A stretch of 64,000 nt of DNA from Elusimicrobiota bacterium (lineage in GTDB: Bacteria > Elusimicrobiota > Elusimicrobia > Elusimicrobiales > UBA9959): NCBI GenBank assembly GCA_026388155.1, contig JAPLKI010000021.1, positions 38,049-102,048 on the forward strand, in the 5' to 3' direction. The notes under the pieces are model-generated. The model was not told where the DNA came from. It made no database searches and worked only from the letters and a program-made list of their open reading frames with translations. The position numbers and the translations under genes are program-made. Shown here piece by piece: positions 1 to 8,198 of the stretch; position 1 is the stretch's first letter; the number at the start of each line of letters is the position of its first letter.

Positions 1-1457
1 TGCTGAAAAGACCGCCCTTAAAAATAGCTGAAGAGCTGACAACGGCTTTGGCCCCTGATTTTGAAGCCGGAGTTATCGCGCCCGGATTTGTAAATATTAA
101 TTTAAAGAACGAGTTCTTTTTTGAGGCGTTAAGAGGCATTGTTTCAGGCCCCGCTTATTTTAAGAACCCGGAGCGCGCGGCCCAGAAAATAAATATAGAG
201 TTCGTCTCCGCAAATCCCACGGGGCCGCTTCACCTGGCGTCGGGACGGGGGGCGACCCTCGGCGACAGCCTGGCGAAAATTATGCGGCTGCTCGGCGCAG
301 GAGTGAGTTCCGAGTTTTATGTCAACAACATGGGCAGGCAGGTGGAACTGCTGGGCCGCTCGCTGAAAGCCCGCTTTGAGGGGCAGGAACCGCCTGAAAA
401 CGGCTATAAAGGCGCTTACCTCAAAGAGACGGCCGCCGTTCTGCCGCCGGAAGCTTCCGGCTGGACGGAAAAACAATTTTCCGGGTTCGCGGTGGCTGAA
501 ATGCTTAATCTGCACAAGGCGGACATGAAGGGTTTCGGCGTTGGGTTCGACCGCTGGTTTCTGGAATCCGAACTGCACGAGGCCGATGCTCCGCGCAGGG
601 CCCTTGAAGCCCTTAAGAGCCTTGGCCTGACCAGCGAAAAGGACGGGGCTGTCTGGTTCGGCAGCGCTTCGGAGGACAACTCCGAAGACAAGGACCGGGT
701 GCTGGTCAAGTCCGACGGCAGCAACACCTATTTTTTAAACGATATCGCTTACCATTTGAACAAGTACGACAGGGGTTTTAATCTTCTTATCGATATCTGG
801 GGCGCCGATCACCACGGCTATGTGCCCCGGATGGAGGCCGCCGTATCCGCCCTGGGCAAAGACCGCGGCGGCTTTAAGGTAATCATTCACCAGATGGTTA
901 TTTTAAAGCGCGGAGAAGAACTTGTGAAAATGTCAAAACGGGAAGGGGATTTTGTTTCGCTGAAAGAGCTGGTGGAAGAAGTGGGCGCCGACGCCTGCCG
1001 GTTCTTTTTCGCGATGCGCGGCCCCAACACGCATTTGATCTTTGATATAGATCTGGCTAAAAAACGCTCGAACGAAAACCCGGTTTACTATGTGCAGTAT
1101 GTGCACGCGCGGATTTGCTCTGTTTTTGCCAATGCCGCCGGAAAAGGCGTTGATGTCAAGGCCGGTTTTGCTCCGGCTGAAATAACTTTCAACCCGGAAG
1201 AGCGCGCCCTGGTTTTAAAACTCCTGTGGTTTGAAAAAACGCTCGAAACCTGCGTTGCCGACTTTTCCCCTCATTATCTTACGACCTACCTTACGGAGCT
1301 TTCGGCTTTGTTTCATTCCTTCTACACCCAGCACAAGGTGCTTTCCCCGGAGGCGCCGCAAACCACGGCCATGCGGCTGTTCCTGCTTAAGGCTGTAAAG
1401 TCCGTCATCTCCGAGGGATTAAGCCTGCTGGGCGTTTCCTCCCCCGAAAAAATGTAA
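1..1457 (+). CDS. argS: Arginyl-tRNA synthetase, 5' end cut by window
   Basis: Class I aminoacyl-tRNA synthetase that charges tRNA-Arg in the cytoplasm. The reading frame is open from base 3, and an in-frame stretch upstream of the first possible TTG start (48) reads like ArgS, so the true start lies before the window. Visible motifs are the HIGH-like signature HLASG following SANPTGP, and the KMSKR signature in VKMSKREGDF. The C-terminal third (from about YYVQYVHARI) is the helical DALR anticodon-binding domain. The stop is TAA at 1455-1457. The product seen is about 484 residues, so only some 70-100 N-terminal residues are missing for a typical ArgS of 550-600. Identification is secure; only the 5' end is unknown. 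Confidence 0.95.
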   Translation, partial: LKRPPLKIAEELTTALAPDFEAGVIAPGFVNINLKNEFFFEALRGIVSGPAYFKNPERAAQKINIEFVSANPTGPLHLASGRGATLGDSLAKIMRLLGAGVSSEFYVNNMGRQVELLGRSLKARFEGQEPPENGYKGAYLKETAAVLPPEASGWTEKQFSGFAVAEMLNLHKADMKGFGVGFDRWFLESELHEADAPRRALEALKSLGLTSEKDGAVWFGSASEDNSEDKDRVLVKSDGSNTYFLNDIAYHLNKYDRGFNLLIDIWGADHHGYVPRMEAAVSALGKDRGGFKVIIHQMVILKRGEELVKMSKREGDFVSLKELVEEVGADACRFFFAMRGPNTHLIFDIDLAKKRSNENPVYYVQYVHARICSVFANAAGKGVDVKAGFAPAEITFNPEERALVLKLLWFEKTLETCVADFSPHYLTTYLTELSALFHSFYTQHKVLSPEAPQTTAMRLFLLKAVKSVISEGLSLLGVSSPEKM

Positions 1458-1470
1458 GTTCTGAAAGGCT

Positions 1471-1897
1471 GAAGGGTTAGAGCTTAAGGCTTGTGCCCTC
1501 CCGTCTTCCGCAACCCCTCCAAAAATGGAGATTTTATCGACGAGAGCCGCTTGTATTTTGTATGTCCCACGGTAAAAAACGGCACATTTTATAAGCGGCT
1601 CTGATACCGCCGGGTGGGCAAATACGCCGTATCATCAATAAGGGCGGGGTTATCTATAAAAAAGCAAGGCCGCTACGGTAATCTGCGCGGGTGACGGGGA
1701 ACTAGATAAGCAAAACGCTCCGGAGCCCGACGCTTGCATAGCGCGGAGGGCGAGGAAGCGAAGGGCGGGCACGGTGTGTCCCGACCCTGGTTTTGCGTTC
1801 CAGTTCCCTGGCAGGTCCCGCGCCAGTATAGTACAGGCTGCTGTTTAAGGTTTCAGGTGTCCCATTGCGGAAGTCAGGAAGGGTTAGAGCTTAAGGC
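1471..1897 (+). other. Structured intergenic block between 20-bp direct repeats; possible RNA or mobile element
   Basis: No gene is seen between argS and the convergent adenosyltransferase. The 20-mer GAAGGGTTAGAGCTTAAGGC occurs at 1471-1490 and again at 1878-1897. Inside lies an outer inverted repeat, CTTCCGCAA (1505-1513) with TTGCGGAAG (1865-1873). Nested pairs follow: AGAGCCGCTT (1543-1552) with AAGCGGCTCT (1593-1602); TGATAC (1602-1607) with GTATCA (1629-1634); TTATCTA (1650-1656) with TAGATAA (1703-1709); GCAAAAC (1710-1716) with GTTTTGC (1790-1796). This organisation resembles a multi-helix RNA closed by a terminal stem. I looked for the conserved boxes of RNase P RNA, tmRNA, SRP RNA and the cobalamin riboswitch and found none. 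Strand is a guess. Confidence 0.35.
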
Positions 1898-1921
1898 GTG
1901 TGACCTGAGACCTGTGTCCTG

Positions 1922-2416
1922 TTATTTGCAACTTGCCCGAGCGAGCAGGAAGAGGTAATCGGCCAGGCGGTTAAGGTAAACCGCGCAGGGTTTGGCTTTT
2001 TTTACATGCCAGGCGAGTATTTCGGCTGAGCGGCATCGGGCGCGGGCTAAATGCAGCACGGCTTCCGCCTCGTTTTTGCCCGGAACCGCAAAAGATTTGA
2101 GTTCAGGCAGGCTTTCGGCCAGGCGGGTTATTTCTTTTTCAAGCTTCCGGGTTCCGGATTCTATTGTTTTTGAATTATCAAGCCCGGCTATGTGTGAGGA
2201 AAGCGCGAAGAGATTCTTTTGCGCGTCTTCGAGCCCGGCCCGCTCTTTGGCGGCCGGGCCCTTAAGGGTTTTGGCAAGCCCCAGCCAGGCGTTCAACTCG
2301 TCTATAAGGGCGTTCGCTTTCACGCGCACATCGGTTTTTGAAACCCGTCTTCCCAAAAGCAGGCCGGTTGTTCCGTCGTCGCCCCTGCCCATGGCCGGTT
2401 TAAATCTTTTTGGCAT
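1922..2416 (-). CDS. PduO-type cob(I)alamin adenosyltransferase
   Basis: Transfers the 5'-deoxyadenosyl group from ATP to cob(I)alamin, making adenosylcobalamin. The 164-residue length fits the PduO/MMAB family. The N-terminal GRGDDGTTGLLLGRRVSK is the ATP-binding signature of that family, followed by a DELNAWLG helix. The C-terminal NRLADYLFLLARA matches the conserved NRLSDYLF segment that packs at the cobalamin site. The ATG start at 2416 lies 17 bases inside the upstream gene, so the two are probably translationally coupled. No cobalamin biosynthesis genes or B12 riboswitch are visible nearby, so salvage of imported corrinoid is plausible, but that is inference. The gene is convergent with argS. 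Confidence 0.9.
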   Translation of the reverse strand: MPKRFKPAMGRGDDGTTGLLLGRRVSKTDVRVKANALIDELNAWLGLAKTLKGPAAKERAGLEDAQKNLFALSSHIAGLDNSKTIESGTRKLEKEITRLAESLPELKSFAVPGKNEAEAVLHLARARCRSAEILAWHVKKAKPCAVYLNRLADYLFLLARASCK

Positions 2417-2819
2417 CGGGAAATTCCTTTATTTTTTTGCCGACTATGCTCCGTATCTCCTCCGGCAGAAGCCCGGCGGCCTGTTCAAAACGGTCGTAAA
2501 TGTTTTTTGTGTCGAACACGCCGTCTGAGACAAGCACCGGGGACGATTTATGAGCGCCCGACGGGAAATCTCCGTCGTCTATTGCGTTATGGGTGTAGCC
2601 GGCGCTTCTGGTCCAGGTTAAAGCCCGCGGATGGCCTTCGCGGTCATAACACAGCTGAAATCCGTCTATGGAGCCGTCCGCTTCAGTCGCGGACAGTCCG
2701 CCTGAGGCGGAACAGGCCGGTGGCACAAACCAGACTATAAGGTCAAAAAATTCGTCCGCGAACCACCGCCTCGGAGGTTCCCCCTGCGTCTGCCGTATGT
2801 TTTTTTCCTCACGCAGCAT
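2400..2819 (-). CDS. Conserved hypothetical protein, 139 aa
   Basis: Function not recognised. The protein is small and soluble, with no signal peptide or membrane span. Its middle has a striking aromatic/charged core, GFQLCYDREGHPRALTW, followed by GYTHNAID and SSPVLVSDG, a pattern suggestive of an alpha/beta fold with a conserved surface. Near the N-terminus DEFFDLIVW is followed by a low-complexity serine/alanine stretch, probably a loop. It overlaps the downstream cobalamin adenosyltransferase by 17 bases and shares its direction, so the pair likely forms one transcript divergent from the Nfu gene. The start is the ATG at 2819. Confidence is high that it is a real gene, low on function. 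Confidence 0.7.
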   Translation of the reverse strand: MLREEKNIRQTQGEPPRRWFADEFFDLIVWFVPPACSASGGLSATEADGSIDGFQLCYDREGHPRALTWTRSAGYTHNAIDDGDFPSGAHKSSPVLVSDGVFDTKNIYDRFEQAAGLLPEEIRSIVGKKIKEFPDAKKI

Positions 2820-2940
2820 ATAACGGATATTTTACAAATATAGTCAGGCAGGCGGGGAAAAGATAACAGGAAAATATCGCCGCCTTCCGCTTACGCGCGC
2901 GGCCGGAATGGTATAATTGACTTATTGAGGTGATACATCT

Positions 2941-3165
2941 ATGAAAGATAAAGTTGAAAAAGTGATAAAAAAAATAAAACCCATGCTGGCCGCTGACGGC
3001 GGCTCGGTGGAACTGCTGGGCGTGGATGAAAAAACGGGCGTGGTCACGGTAAAACTTACCGGAGCCTGCGGCTGCTGCCCGCATGCCGCCATGACGCTTA
3101 AGCATGTGGTGGAAAAGATGATTAAGGAAGAAGTGCCGGAAGTTAAAGAGGTGGCGGTGGACTGA
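2941..3165 (+). CDS. NifU C-terminal-domain (Nfu-type) Fe-S scaffold protein
   Basis: A 74-residue stand-alone Nfu domain that assembles or carries a [4Fe-4S] cluster for delivery to apoproteins. It has the domain layout DKVEKVIKKIKPMLAADGG followed by the cluster-binding motif CGCCPHA (residues about 43-49), in which two cysteines spaced CxxC bind the cluster at a dimer interface. A Shine-Dalgarno-like GAGGTGA sits just upstream of the ATG. A TATAAT hexamer at 2912-2917 could be the -10 element, giving a very short leader. No iscS/iscU genes are nearby. Likely clients in this window with Fe-S clusters are NadA, RlmN and the dehydrogenase alpha subunit; this link is inference only. Confidence 0.9.
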   Translation: MKDKVEKVIKKIKPMLAADGGSVELLGVDEKTGVVTVKLTGACGCCPHAAMTLKHVVEKMIKEEVPEVKEVAVD

Positions 3166-3171
3166 GGAGAA

Positions 3172-3320
3172 ATGCAAAGTTTAAAATGTAAAATGGCGGA
3201 AAAGATTGCGCGCCGGTTAAAACCAATCGTTAATTTTTCGGTTTAGGCCGGTTTTTCTGTCCGGTTTTCCTCTCAATTTTTCACTTTTCATTTTGCATTT
3301 TTCACTTTACACTTTGAGTT
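3172..3320. repeat. Imperfect palindromic spacer built from ATGCAAA/TTTGCAT-like words
   Basis: The spacer begins with repeated words of the type AAATGCAAAG and AAATGTAAAATGG. It ends, 3' of a GC-richer centre, with their inverse complements (CATTTTGCATTTTTCACTT and CACTTTACACTTTG). The arms pair imperfectly over some 30 nt. It ends only a few bases before the ATG of the PHP gene, where a Shine-Dalgarno sequence would be expected and none is seen. It is one of a class of such spacers in this window. Confidence 0.6.
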
Positions 3321-3325
3321 TTCTT

Positions 3326-4144
3326 ATGCCGTCTTCCCCGTTGATAAATCTTCATAACCATTCCGCCCACTCTGACGGCACGCTTGCGCCGGAGGCGCTG
3401 GCCCGGACGGCCGCGCGGGCCGGTATAAATTTTTTTTCTCTCACCGACCACGACATGACCGCCGGCTGGGCCGAGATGGAGCCGGCTTTAAAAGAGGCCG
3501 GCATAATTTATTGTTACGGGGTGGAATTCAGTTCCAGTCTGCACGACAGTTTGCATATACTTGGCTACGGCCTGGATCCGGCAAACCCGGCGCTGCTCGC
3601 GAAGGCCGCAATTTTCCGGGCGAAGCGTCTTGAAAGGCTGAAAACAATAATAGGGCTCTTGCGCGGCCTCGGCCTTGAAATTTCGTATGAGGAATTGCCG
3701 TTTGGCGACAGCCATACCTTAGGCCGCCCGCACATAGCGGACCTGCTTAAAAAGAAAGGTTTCGTAAAAACGCGCAAGGAGGCTTTTGAAAGATACATCG
3801 GCCGGGGGCGCCCCGCCTATGCGCCGCCGAACGGACCCGGCATAGAGGAAGCCATTCAAACGATCAAAGCGGCCGGCGGCTTTGCGGTGCTGGCCCATCC
3901 GGGCGTGGTTGTTAAAATTCTTGACCTTCCCGCCTGGAAAGACATGGGCCTGGACGGGATCGAGGCCTTTTATCCGTCGCACAGCAATACGCTTACCAGG
4001 GAGTTTATCGCGCTTGCCGCGCGTTACGGCCTTTTTATCACCGCCGGTATAGATTTTCACGGCCCCGGTACGGACCGCGACAGGATGTTCGGGTTTGAAT
4101 ACAGCGAAGAAATGTTCAAAGGGATTAAAAAGGCGTTTATATGA
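3326..4144 (+). CDS. PHP-domain metal-dependent phosphoesterase
   Basis: Member of the PHP family (RNase AM/TrpH-like 3',5'-nucleotide phosphatases). The metal ligands are visible: HNHSAHSDG near residue 10, TDHD near 40, the glutamate in GVEFSS near 65, a central GRPHIAD, AHPG near 190 and GIDFHGPG near 245. Together these form the trinuclear metal site. At 272 residues it fits single-domain YciV/TrpH-type enzymes. The ATG at 3326 is chosen because upstream in-frame codons fall in the palindromic spacer and the HNHS motif then sits at a normal distance from the N-terminus. It overlaps the next gene by four bases (ATGA), implying coupling with a glycerophosphodiesterase. The substrate is unknown. 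Confidence 0.85.
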   Translation: MPSSPLINLHNHSAHSDGTLAPEALARTAARAGINFFSLTDHDMTAGWAEMEPALKEAGIIYCYGVEFSSSLHDSLHILGYGLDPANPALLAKAAIFRAKRLERLKTIIGLLRGLGLEISYEELPFGDSHTLGRPHIADLLKKKGFVKTRKEAFERYIGRGRPAYAPPNGPGIEEAIQTIKAAGGFAVLAHPGVVVKILDLPAWKDMGLDGIEAFYPSHSNTLTREFIALAARYGLFITAGIDFHGPGTDRDRMFGFEYSEEMFKGIKKAFI

Positions 4145-4872
4145 AAATAATAGCTCATCGCGGGGCTTCAGGTTATGCCCCCGAGAACACGCTCGCGGCT
4201 TTTGAACTGGCGGTTAAAATGGGCGCCAGCTATTTTGAATTTGATGTGCACCGCACCAGAGACGGGATTCTGGTCGTTCACCACGATTTTGACTTAAAAA
4301 GAACGGCCGCGAAAGAGGTTAAAATAGCGGAGCTCTCATACGCCGAACTGAAAAAAATAAATGTGGCCGCGCATTTTGCCGCAAACCCGTCTTTCCAGAG
4401 GATCCCAAAGCTTGAGGAAGTGATGGAGATTATTGAACCTGCCGCGTGCTGGCTGAATTTTGAGATAAAGAACGATAATAATGTATACCCCGGCATCGAG
4501 GCGGAGCTGCTAGCTTTTTTGCGCTCAAGGCCCGGCCTTTTTGAAAAGGCGCTGGTTTCAAGCTTTGATTACGGCACGCTTAAACGCCTCCGGAAACTTT
4601 CCCCTGAACTGCGCCTCGGTTATTTGGGCAACAGCCTGAATACCGTCCCGCTGCTTCCGGCGCTGAAAAAAGCGAAAGCCGTGGGAGCGGTCAATTTCAA
4701 CATGAGCAGCCGCCTGGCTTTCAAGCTGAATGTGGCGGCGCTGAAGAAAGCCGGTTTCGTCGTTTACGTTTATACCGTCAACGACAGGAAAACCGCCCTT
4801 AAAATGGAAAAAATCGGAGTGGACGGGATTTTCAGCAATTATCCGGATATAATGGGGAAAGTTGGGAGTTGA
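4141..4872 (+). CDS. Glycerophosphodiester phosphodiesterase family protein
   Basis: Predicted to hydrolyse glycerophosphodiesters from phospholipid turnover to glycerol-3-phosphate and an alcohol. The GDPD TIM-barrel signature is clear: IAHRGASGYAPENTLAAF at the N-terminus (catalytic HRG and metal-binding E), then EFDVHRTRDGILVVHHD (E, D and second catalytic H). Later come LNFEIK (metal-ligand glutamate) and, near the end, YVYTVND followed by GVDGIFSNYPD, typical of the family. The length of 243 aa is normal, and there is no signal peptide, so it is cytoplasmic. Its start overlaps the PHP gene stop in an ATGA. Its 3' end runs into the next palindromic spacer. Confidence 0.92.
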   Translation: MKIIAHRGASGYAPENTLAAFELAVKMGASYFEFDVHRTRDGILVVHHDFDLKRTAAKEVKIAELSYAELKKINVAAHFAANPSFQRIPKLEEVMEIIEPAACWLNFEIKNDNNVYPGIEAELLAFLRSRPGLFEKALVSSFDYGTLKRLRKLSPELRLGYLGNSLNTVPLLPALKKAKAVGAVNFNMSSRLAFKLNVAALKKAGFVVYVYTVNDRKTALKMEKIGVDGIFSNYPDIMGKVGS

Positions 4873-4954
4873 GAGTTGTGAGTTTGGAGTTTAAAGATTT
4901 TAAACTCTTGAGCTCTTAACGCATAACTCCAGACTCAAAACTCTTAACTCTTTT
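4858..4954. repeat. Palindromic spacer of GAGTT/AACTC words
   Basis: The left arm is a run of degenerate copies of GTTGAGAGTT-like words. The right arm is a run of AACTCTTAACTC-like words, the inverse complement. The arms meet at TTTAAAGATTTTAAA. The element ends at the ATG of nadA with no intervening Shine-Dalgarno sequence and also overlaps the last codons of the upstream gene. Its architecture matches the other word-palindromes in the window although the word itself differs. Confidence 0.65.
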
Positions 4955-5977
4955 ATGGCTTCAATAACTGAAAACGAGATAAAGGAAGAGGCCAAACGGC
5001 TGATGGCGCTGGGGCTTCACCACAAGTGCGTGGAAGGGCGGCTGGACCATATAGCGGCCCTTACGCTTGAGATAAACAGGCTTAAAAAAGAAAAAAACGC
5101 CGTGATCTGCGCGCATGTCTACCAGACGTCGGAGATAATACTGGGCATAGGGGACTTTGCGGGAGATTCTTACAAGCTGGCCGACGATTCGCGCCGTACG
5201 GCGGCTGATATAATTGTTTTCTGCGGCGTGCGTTTCATGGCCGAAACCGCGGCCGTTTTAAATCCCTCGAAGAAAGTTTATATTCCCTCCCTCAATGCCG
5301 GCTGCTCCCTCAGTGAAAGCGTGACCGCCGAAGATGTGCGCGGGCTCAGGGCCGCGCATCCCGGCGCGCCGGTGGCGACTTACATAAACACCCCGGCTGA
5401 AGTTAAGGCGGAGTCCGACTGCATTGTGACAAGCGCCAACGCCGAAAAGATATTGCGCCGTATCTACGAAAAGAATAAAAAGGTGATTTTTATCCCCGAC
5501 AAGTTCATGGGTGCGAATTTGGCCGGGGTTTTGGGTAAAACGCCCGGCACGGATATGATCTTGTGGAATGGGACCTGCGTGGTGCATGAACATTTTGACG
5601 CGCGCGTAATAGCGCTTTACCGGAAAAAATATCCCGGCTTAGCGGTGCTCGCGCACGCGGAGTGCCCCTCCGACATAATAAACGCCGTGGATTATATGGG
5701 CGGCACCGGCGACATGATGCGCTATGTGGAAAGCACTAACGCCGCCGCCTATCTGCTGGTCACGGAGTGCGGTTTCGGGGAGCTGGCGCGCATAAAATTT
5801 CCGGATAAAAATTTCATCGCCATGTGCCGACTGTGCCCGTATATGAAAGCCGTTACGCTTGAAAATGTCCTTCAAACGCTTAAAAATCCTTCAAAGGAAC
5901 AGCTTGTAACGGTCTCCCCCGAAATCGCGGCCCGTGCTAAAAAAGCCATAGAAAAAATGTTCGAGCTGGCCGCATAA
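4955..5977 (+). CDS. nadA: Quinolinate synthase A
   Basis: Condenses iminoaspartate with dihydroxyacetone phosphate to quinolinate in de novo NAD synthesis, using a [4Fe-4S] cluster. The length (340 aa) and the three cysteine-bearing motifs fit: LNAGCSLSES, WNGTCVVHE and CRLCPYMK. Substrate-site signatures such as CAHVYQTSEI, GDFAGDSYKLA, FIPDKFMGANLA and AHAECPSDI are also visible. No nadB or nadC lies in the window, so the gene is solitary. The start codon ATG directly follows a palindromic spacer and lacks a Shine-Dalgarno sequence, although the N-terminal helix (SITENEIKEEAKRLM) looks complete. Confidence 0.95.
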   Translation: MASITENEIKEEAKRLMALGLHHKCVEGRLDHIAALTLEINRLKKEKNAVICAHVYQTSEIILGIGDFAGDSYKLADDSRRTAADIIVFCGVRFMAETAAVLNPSKKVYIPSLNAGCSLSESVTAEDVRGLRAAHPGAPVATYINTPAEVKAESDCIVTSANAEKILRRIYEKNKKVIFIPDKFMGANLAGVLGKTPGTDMILWNGTCVVHEHFDARVIALYRKKYPGLAVLAHAECPSDIINAVDYMGGTGDMMRYVESTNAAAYLLVTECGFGELARIKFPDKNFIAMCRLCPYMKAVTLENVLQTLKNPSKEQLVTVSPEIAARAKKAIEKMFELAA

Positions 5978-6020
5978 CCAAAAAATAAACTGAATTTTTA
6001 GGGAAGGCTGAGGATAATAA

Positions 6021-7046
6021 ATGACAGGGCCGGATCTTAGAAATTATATCCGCGCTGAGCTTGCGGAGATACTGATTTCGCTTGGCGGGAAAAAATCCGG
6101 CGCGGCGCGGGTGTTTGACTGTCTGTACAGAAAAAACGCCGGGACCTTTGAGGCGATTGACGGCATTTCTGAAAGTGTCAGAGGCAAACTCGCGGCCGGA
6201 TATTCCCTGGCACGGGTTTCGGCAACGGACAGACAGGTTTCGGCGGACGGAACGGCAAAACTGCTTTTCAGGTTTCCTGACGGCGCGGCGGTCGAAAGCG
6301 TTGTGGTGCCAGGCAAAGACAGGGTTTCCGCCTGTTTGTCTTCACAGGCCGGCTGCGCCTGCGGCTGCGCTTTTTGCGCCACAGGTAAGCTTGGGTTTAA
6401 GCGTGACCTTTCCACCTCCGAAATATTGGGCCAGTTCGTCTCCTGCCAACGCGAAGCGGGCGGCGTCCTGAACAGCGTGGTGTTTATGGGGATGGGCGAG
6501 CCTTTTTTAAACTGGGAAAACGTTAAAAAAAGCATACTTATCCTTTCCGATAATAAGGGTTATAACTTTCCGCAGACAAAAATGACGGTGTCAACGGTGG
6601 GTATCGTGCCGGTGATAAGGGAACTTGCGGAATCGGACCTTAAGATAAAACTGGCTATATCCATAATAACCGCCGATGAAAGCCAAAGGGCGGGACTTGT
6701 GCCGATGGACGCAAAATATCCTTTGGCGGAGGTGGTGGAGGCTGCGCGGCGGTATTGCCTGGCCAGGGGCGCTCAGGTGTTTTTTGAATACATTGTTTTT
6801 AGCGGGGAAAACGATTCCCCTTCGGCCGCGGAAAAATTCATTAAGCTGATCAGGGGCATTGACTGCCGGGTAAACCTTATCCCGCATAACCCGTGGCGCG
6901 GAAGCCCCGGCGCCGTGGGCCGCCCCGTGCGGGCCAAAGAATTCCAGAGGCTGTTGATCGCGGCCGGAATACGGACGTATCTGCGCATTGAAAAAGGTTC
7001 GGATATAATGGCGGCCTGCGGTCAACTCGCGGGCAGGGAGCTGTAG
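6021..7046 (+). CDS. rlmN: 23S rRNA (A2503-C2)/tRNA A37 methyltransferase RlmN
   Basis: Radical-SAM enzyme that methylates C2 of A2503 in 23S rRNA (and A37 in some tRNAs). The radical-SAM motif appears as CGCAFCATG after SSQAGCA, giving CxxxCxxC. The methyl-carrying catalytic cysteine is the one in IMAACGQLAG near the C-terminus. A second conserved cysteine lies before the cluster. GMGEPFLNWENV is the GGE-like SAM-binding segment. The length of 341 aa is normal for the family. The gene follows nadA after 43 bases and may share its transcript. The upstream GGGAAGGCTGAGGA contains a purine-rich Shine-Dalgarno sequence, although spaced somewhat far from the ATG. Confidence 0.94.
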   Translation: MTGPDLRNYIRAELAEILISLGGKKSGAARVFDCLYRKNAGTFEAIDGISESVRGKLAAGYSLARVSATDRQVSADGTAKLLFRFPDGAAVESVVVPGKDRVSACLSSQAGCACGCAFCATGKLGFKRDLSTSEILGQFVSCQREAGGVLNSVVFMGMGEPFLNWENVKKSILILSDNKGYNFPQTKMTVSTVGIVPVIRELAESDLKIKLAISIITADESQRAGLVPMDAKYPLAEVVEAARRYCLARGAQVFFEYIVFSGENDSPSAAEKFIKLIRGIDCRVNLIPHNPWRGSPGAVGRPVRAKEFQRLLIAAGIRTYLRIEKGSDIMAACGQLAGREL

Positions 7047-7133
7047 AGCGGCTTTGGATTTAGCAACCATGTCATTCTTTTTGTAAAATACTGAACAGTC
7101 GGGGGGCAGGCGGGCAATACGGGAGCCACGGGC

Positions 7134-8156
7134 ATGCCGCAAAACAAGCCTTTAGAAAACAATTCATGCCGGCGTTATTGGTTTGCCATCCCTGTGTTTA
7201 TTGCCGGGATGTGCGCGGGGTATTTCCTGGAAGACATCTGGCCGGGGGCCGGGAGCGTCTTAAGTGAGAGCACGGAAGTCCGCCAGGAAGGTTACAAGTT
7301 TATCAACCCGCTGCTGGAATGCGAGAACAGCTCGGCACGGATAAGCGTGTTGATACGCTCTTTTAGGAAAGATCTTTTAGCTTTGGTGGCGCTCCATTCC
7401 AAAAGAGGGGACATATCAGATACCTCTATTTATTTCAGGGACCTGAATAGCGGTCCCTGGTACGGGTATAAGGAACAGGATAAGTTCCGGCCCGCCAGCC
7501 TTTTAAAAATCCCGATAGCGATGTCGTTTTATAAAGCCGCGGAAGACAACCCCGGGATCCTGAAAAAACAGATAAGATTTACGGTGGAACGCCCGATGCC
7601 TCCCGACAGGGTGCAAACCATAACTCCGAAAAGGAAAATTGAGCTGGGGAAGGAGTATACGGTCGAACAGCTTATTGAGGCTATGATCAGGTATTCCGAT
7701 AACCAGGCTCTTTTTCTGCTTTACGGAAGTATCCCTGACTCTTATTTGTTCGACCTCTACAAAGCCCTCGGCGTGGAAAATGACGTTATTGAAAAATTTG
7801 ACGGGGAGTTATCCGTAAAGTCTTTCGCCACCTTTTACCGGATCCTTTTCAATGCTTCATATCTGGACAGGGCGCATTCCGAGCAGCTCCTGTTTTTTCT
7901 GAGCGAAAGCGAATATGAAAACGCGTTAGTCGCCGGGCTTCCGGACGGGGTTCTGGCGGCCCACAAATTCGGCGAAGGCGGAACTTTGAGCGCGGAACGC
8001 CAGTTGGAGGATTGCGGGATAGTATATTACCCAGGGCGGCCCTACCTTTTGTGCGTCATGGCTAAGGGCAGAAAGCTAAGCAATCTTGAAAAATATATTA
8101 AAGCCATTTCCAGCCTTGTCTACGGCAGCATCAATTCCTCCATGCGGAAGAAATAA
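7134..8156 (+). CDS. Membrane-anchored class A beta-lactamase-like serine hydrolase
   Basis: The N-terminal segment WFAIPVFIAGMCAGYFL is one transmembrane anchor, placing the rest in the periplasm. The catalytic domain shows the penicilloyl-serine-transferase triad. ASLLK (SxxK) lies near residue 123, SDN near 182 (IRYSDNQALFLL), and KFGEGG near 283 takes the place of the KTG box. This matches class A beta-lactamase-like proteins, but I do not see a clear Omega-loop ExxxN, so lactamase activity is not assured; a peptidoglycan-related role is equally likely. There is a gap of 87 bases after rlmN. The 3' end is convergent with trmO. Confidence 0.8.
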   Translation: MPQNKPLENNSCRRYWFAIPVFIAGMCAGYFLEDIWPGAGSVLSESTEVRQEGYKFINPLLECENSSARISVLIRSFRKDLLALVALHSKRGDISDTSIYFRDLNSGPWYGYKEQDKFRPASLLKIPIAMSFYKAAEDNPGILKKQIRFTVERPMPPDRVQTITPKRKIELGKEYTVEQLIEAMIRYSDNQALFLLYGSIPDSYLFDLYKALGVENDVIEKFDGELSVKSFATFYRILFNASYLDRAHSEQLLFFLSESEYENALVAGLPDGVLAAHKFGEGGTLSAERQLEDCGIVYYPGRPYLLCVMAKGRKLSNLEKYIKAISSLVYGSINSSMRKK

Positions 8157-8198
8157 CGCGTCCGGACCCCGCCCCGGATCTGTGGCAAACATCCCCCC

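Noticed and set aside
1458..1921. Cobalamin riboswitch, RNase P RNA, tmRNA or SRP RNA in the argS-adenosyltransferase spacer
   Set aside because: The position is downstream, not upstream, of the cobalamin gene, and none of the conserved sequence boxes of these RNAs could be found by eye.
1734..1958. 74-codon frame in the structured block behind argS, overlapping the adenosyltransferase end
   Set aside because: Cysteine/tryptophan-rich low-plausibility protein with no Shine-Dalgarno sequence, overlapping nested RNA-like stems.
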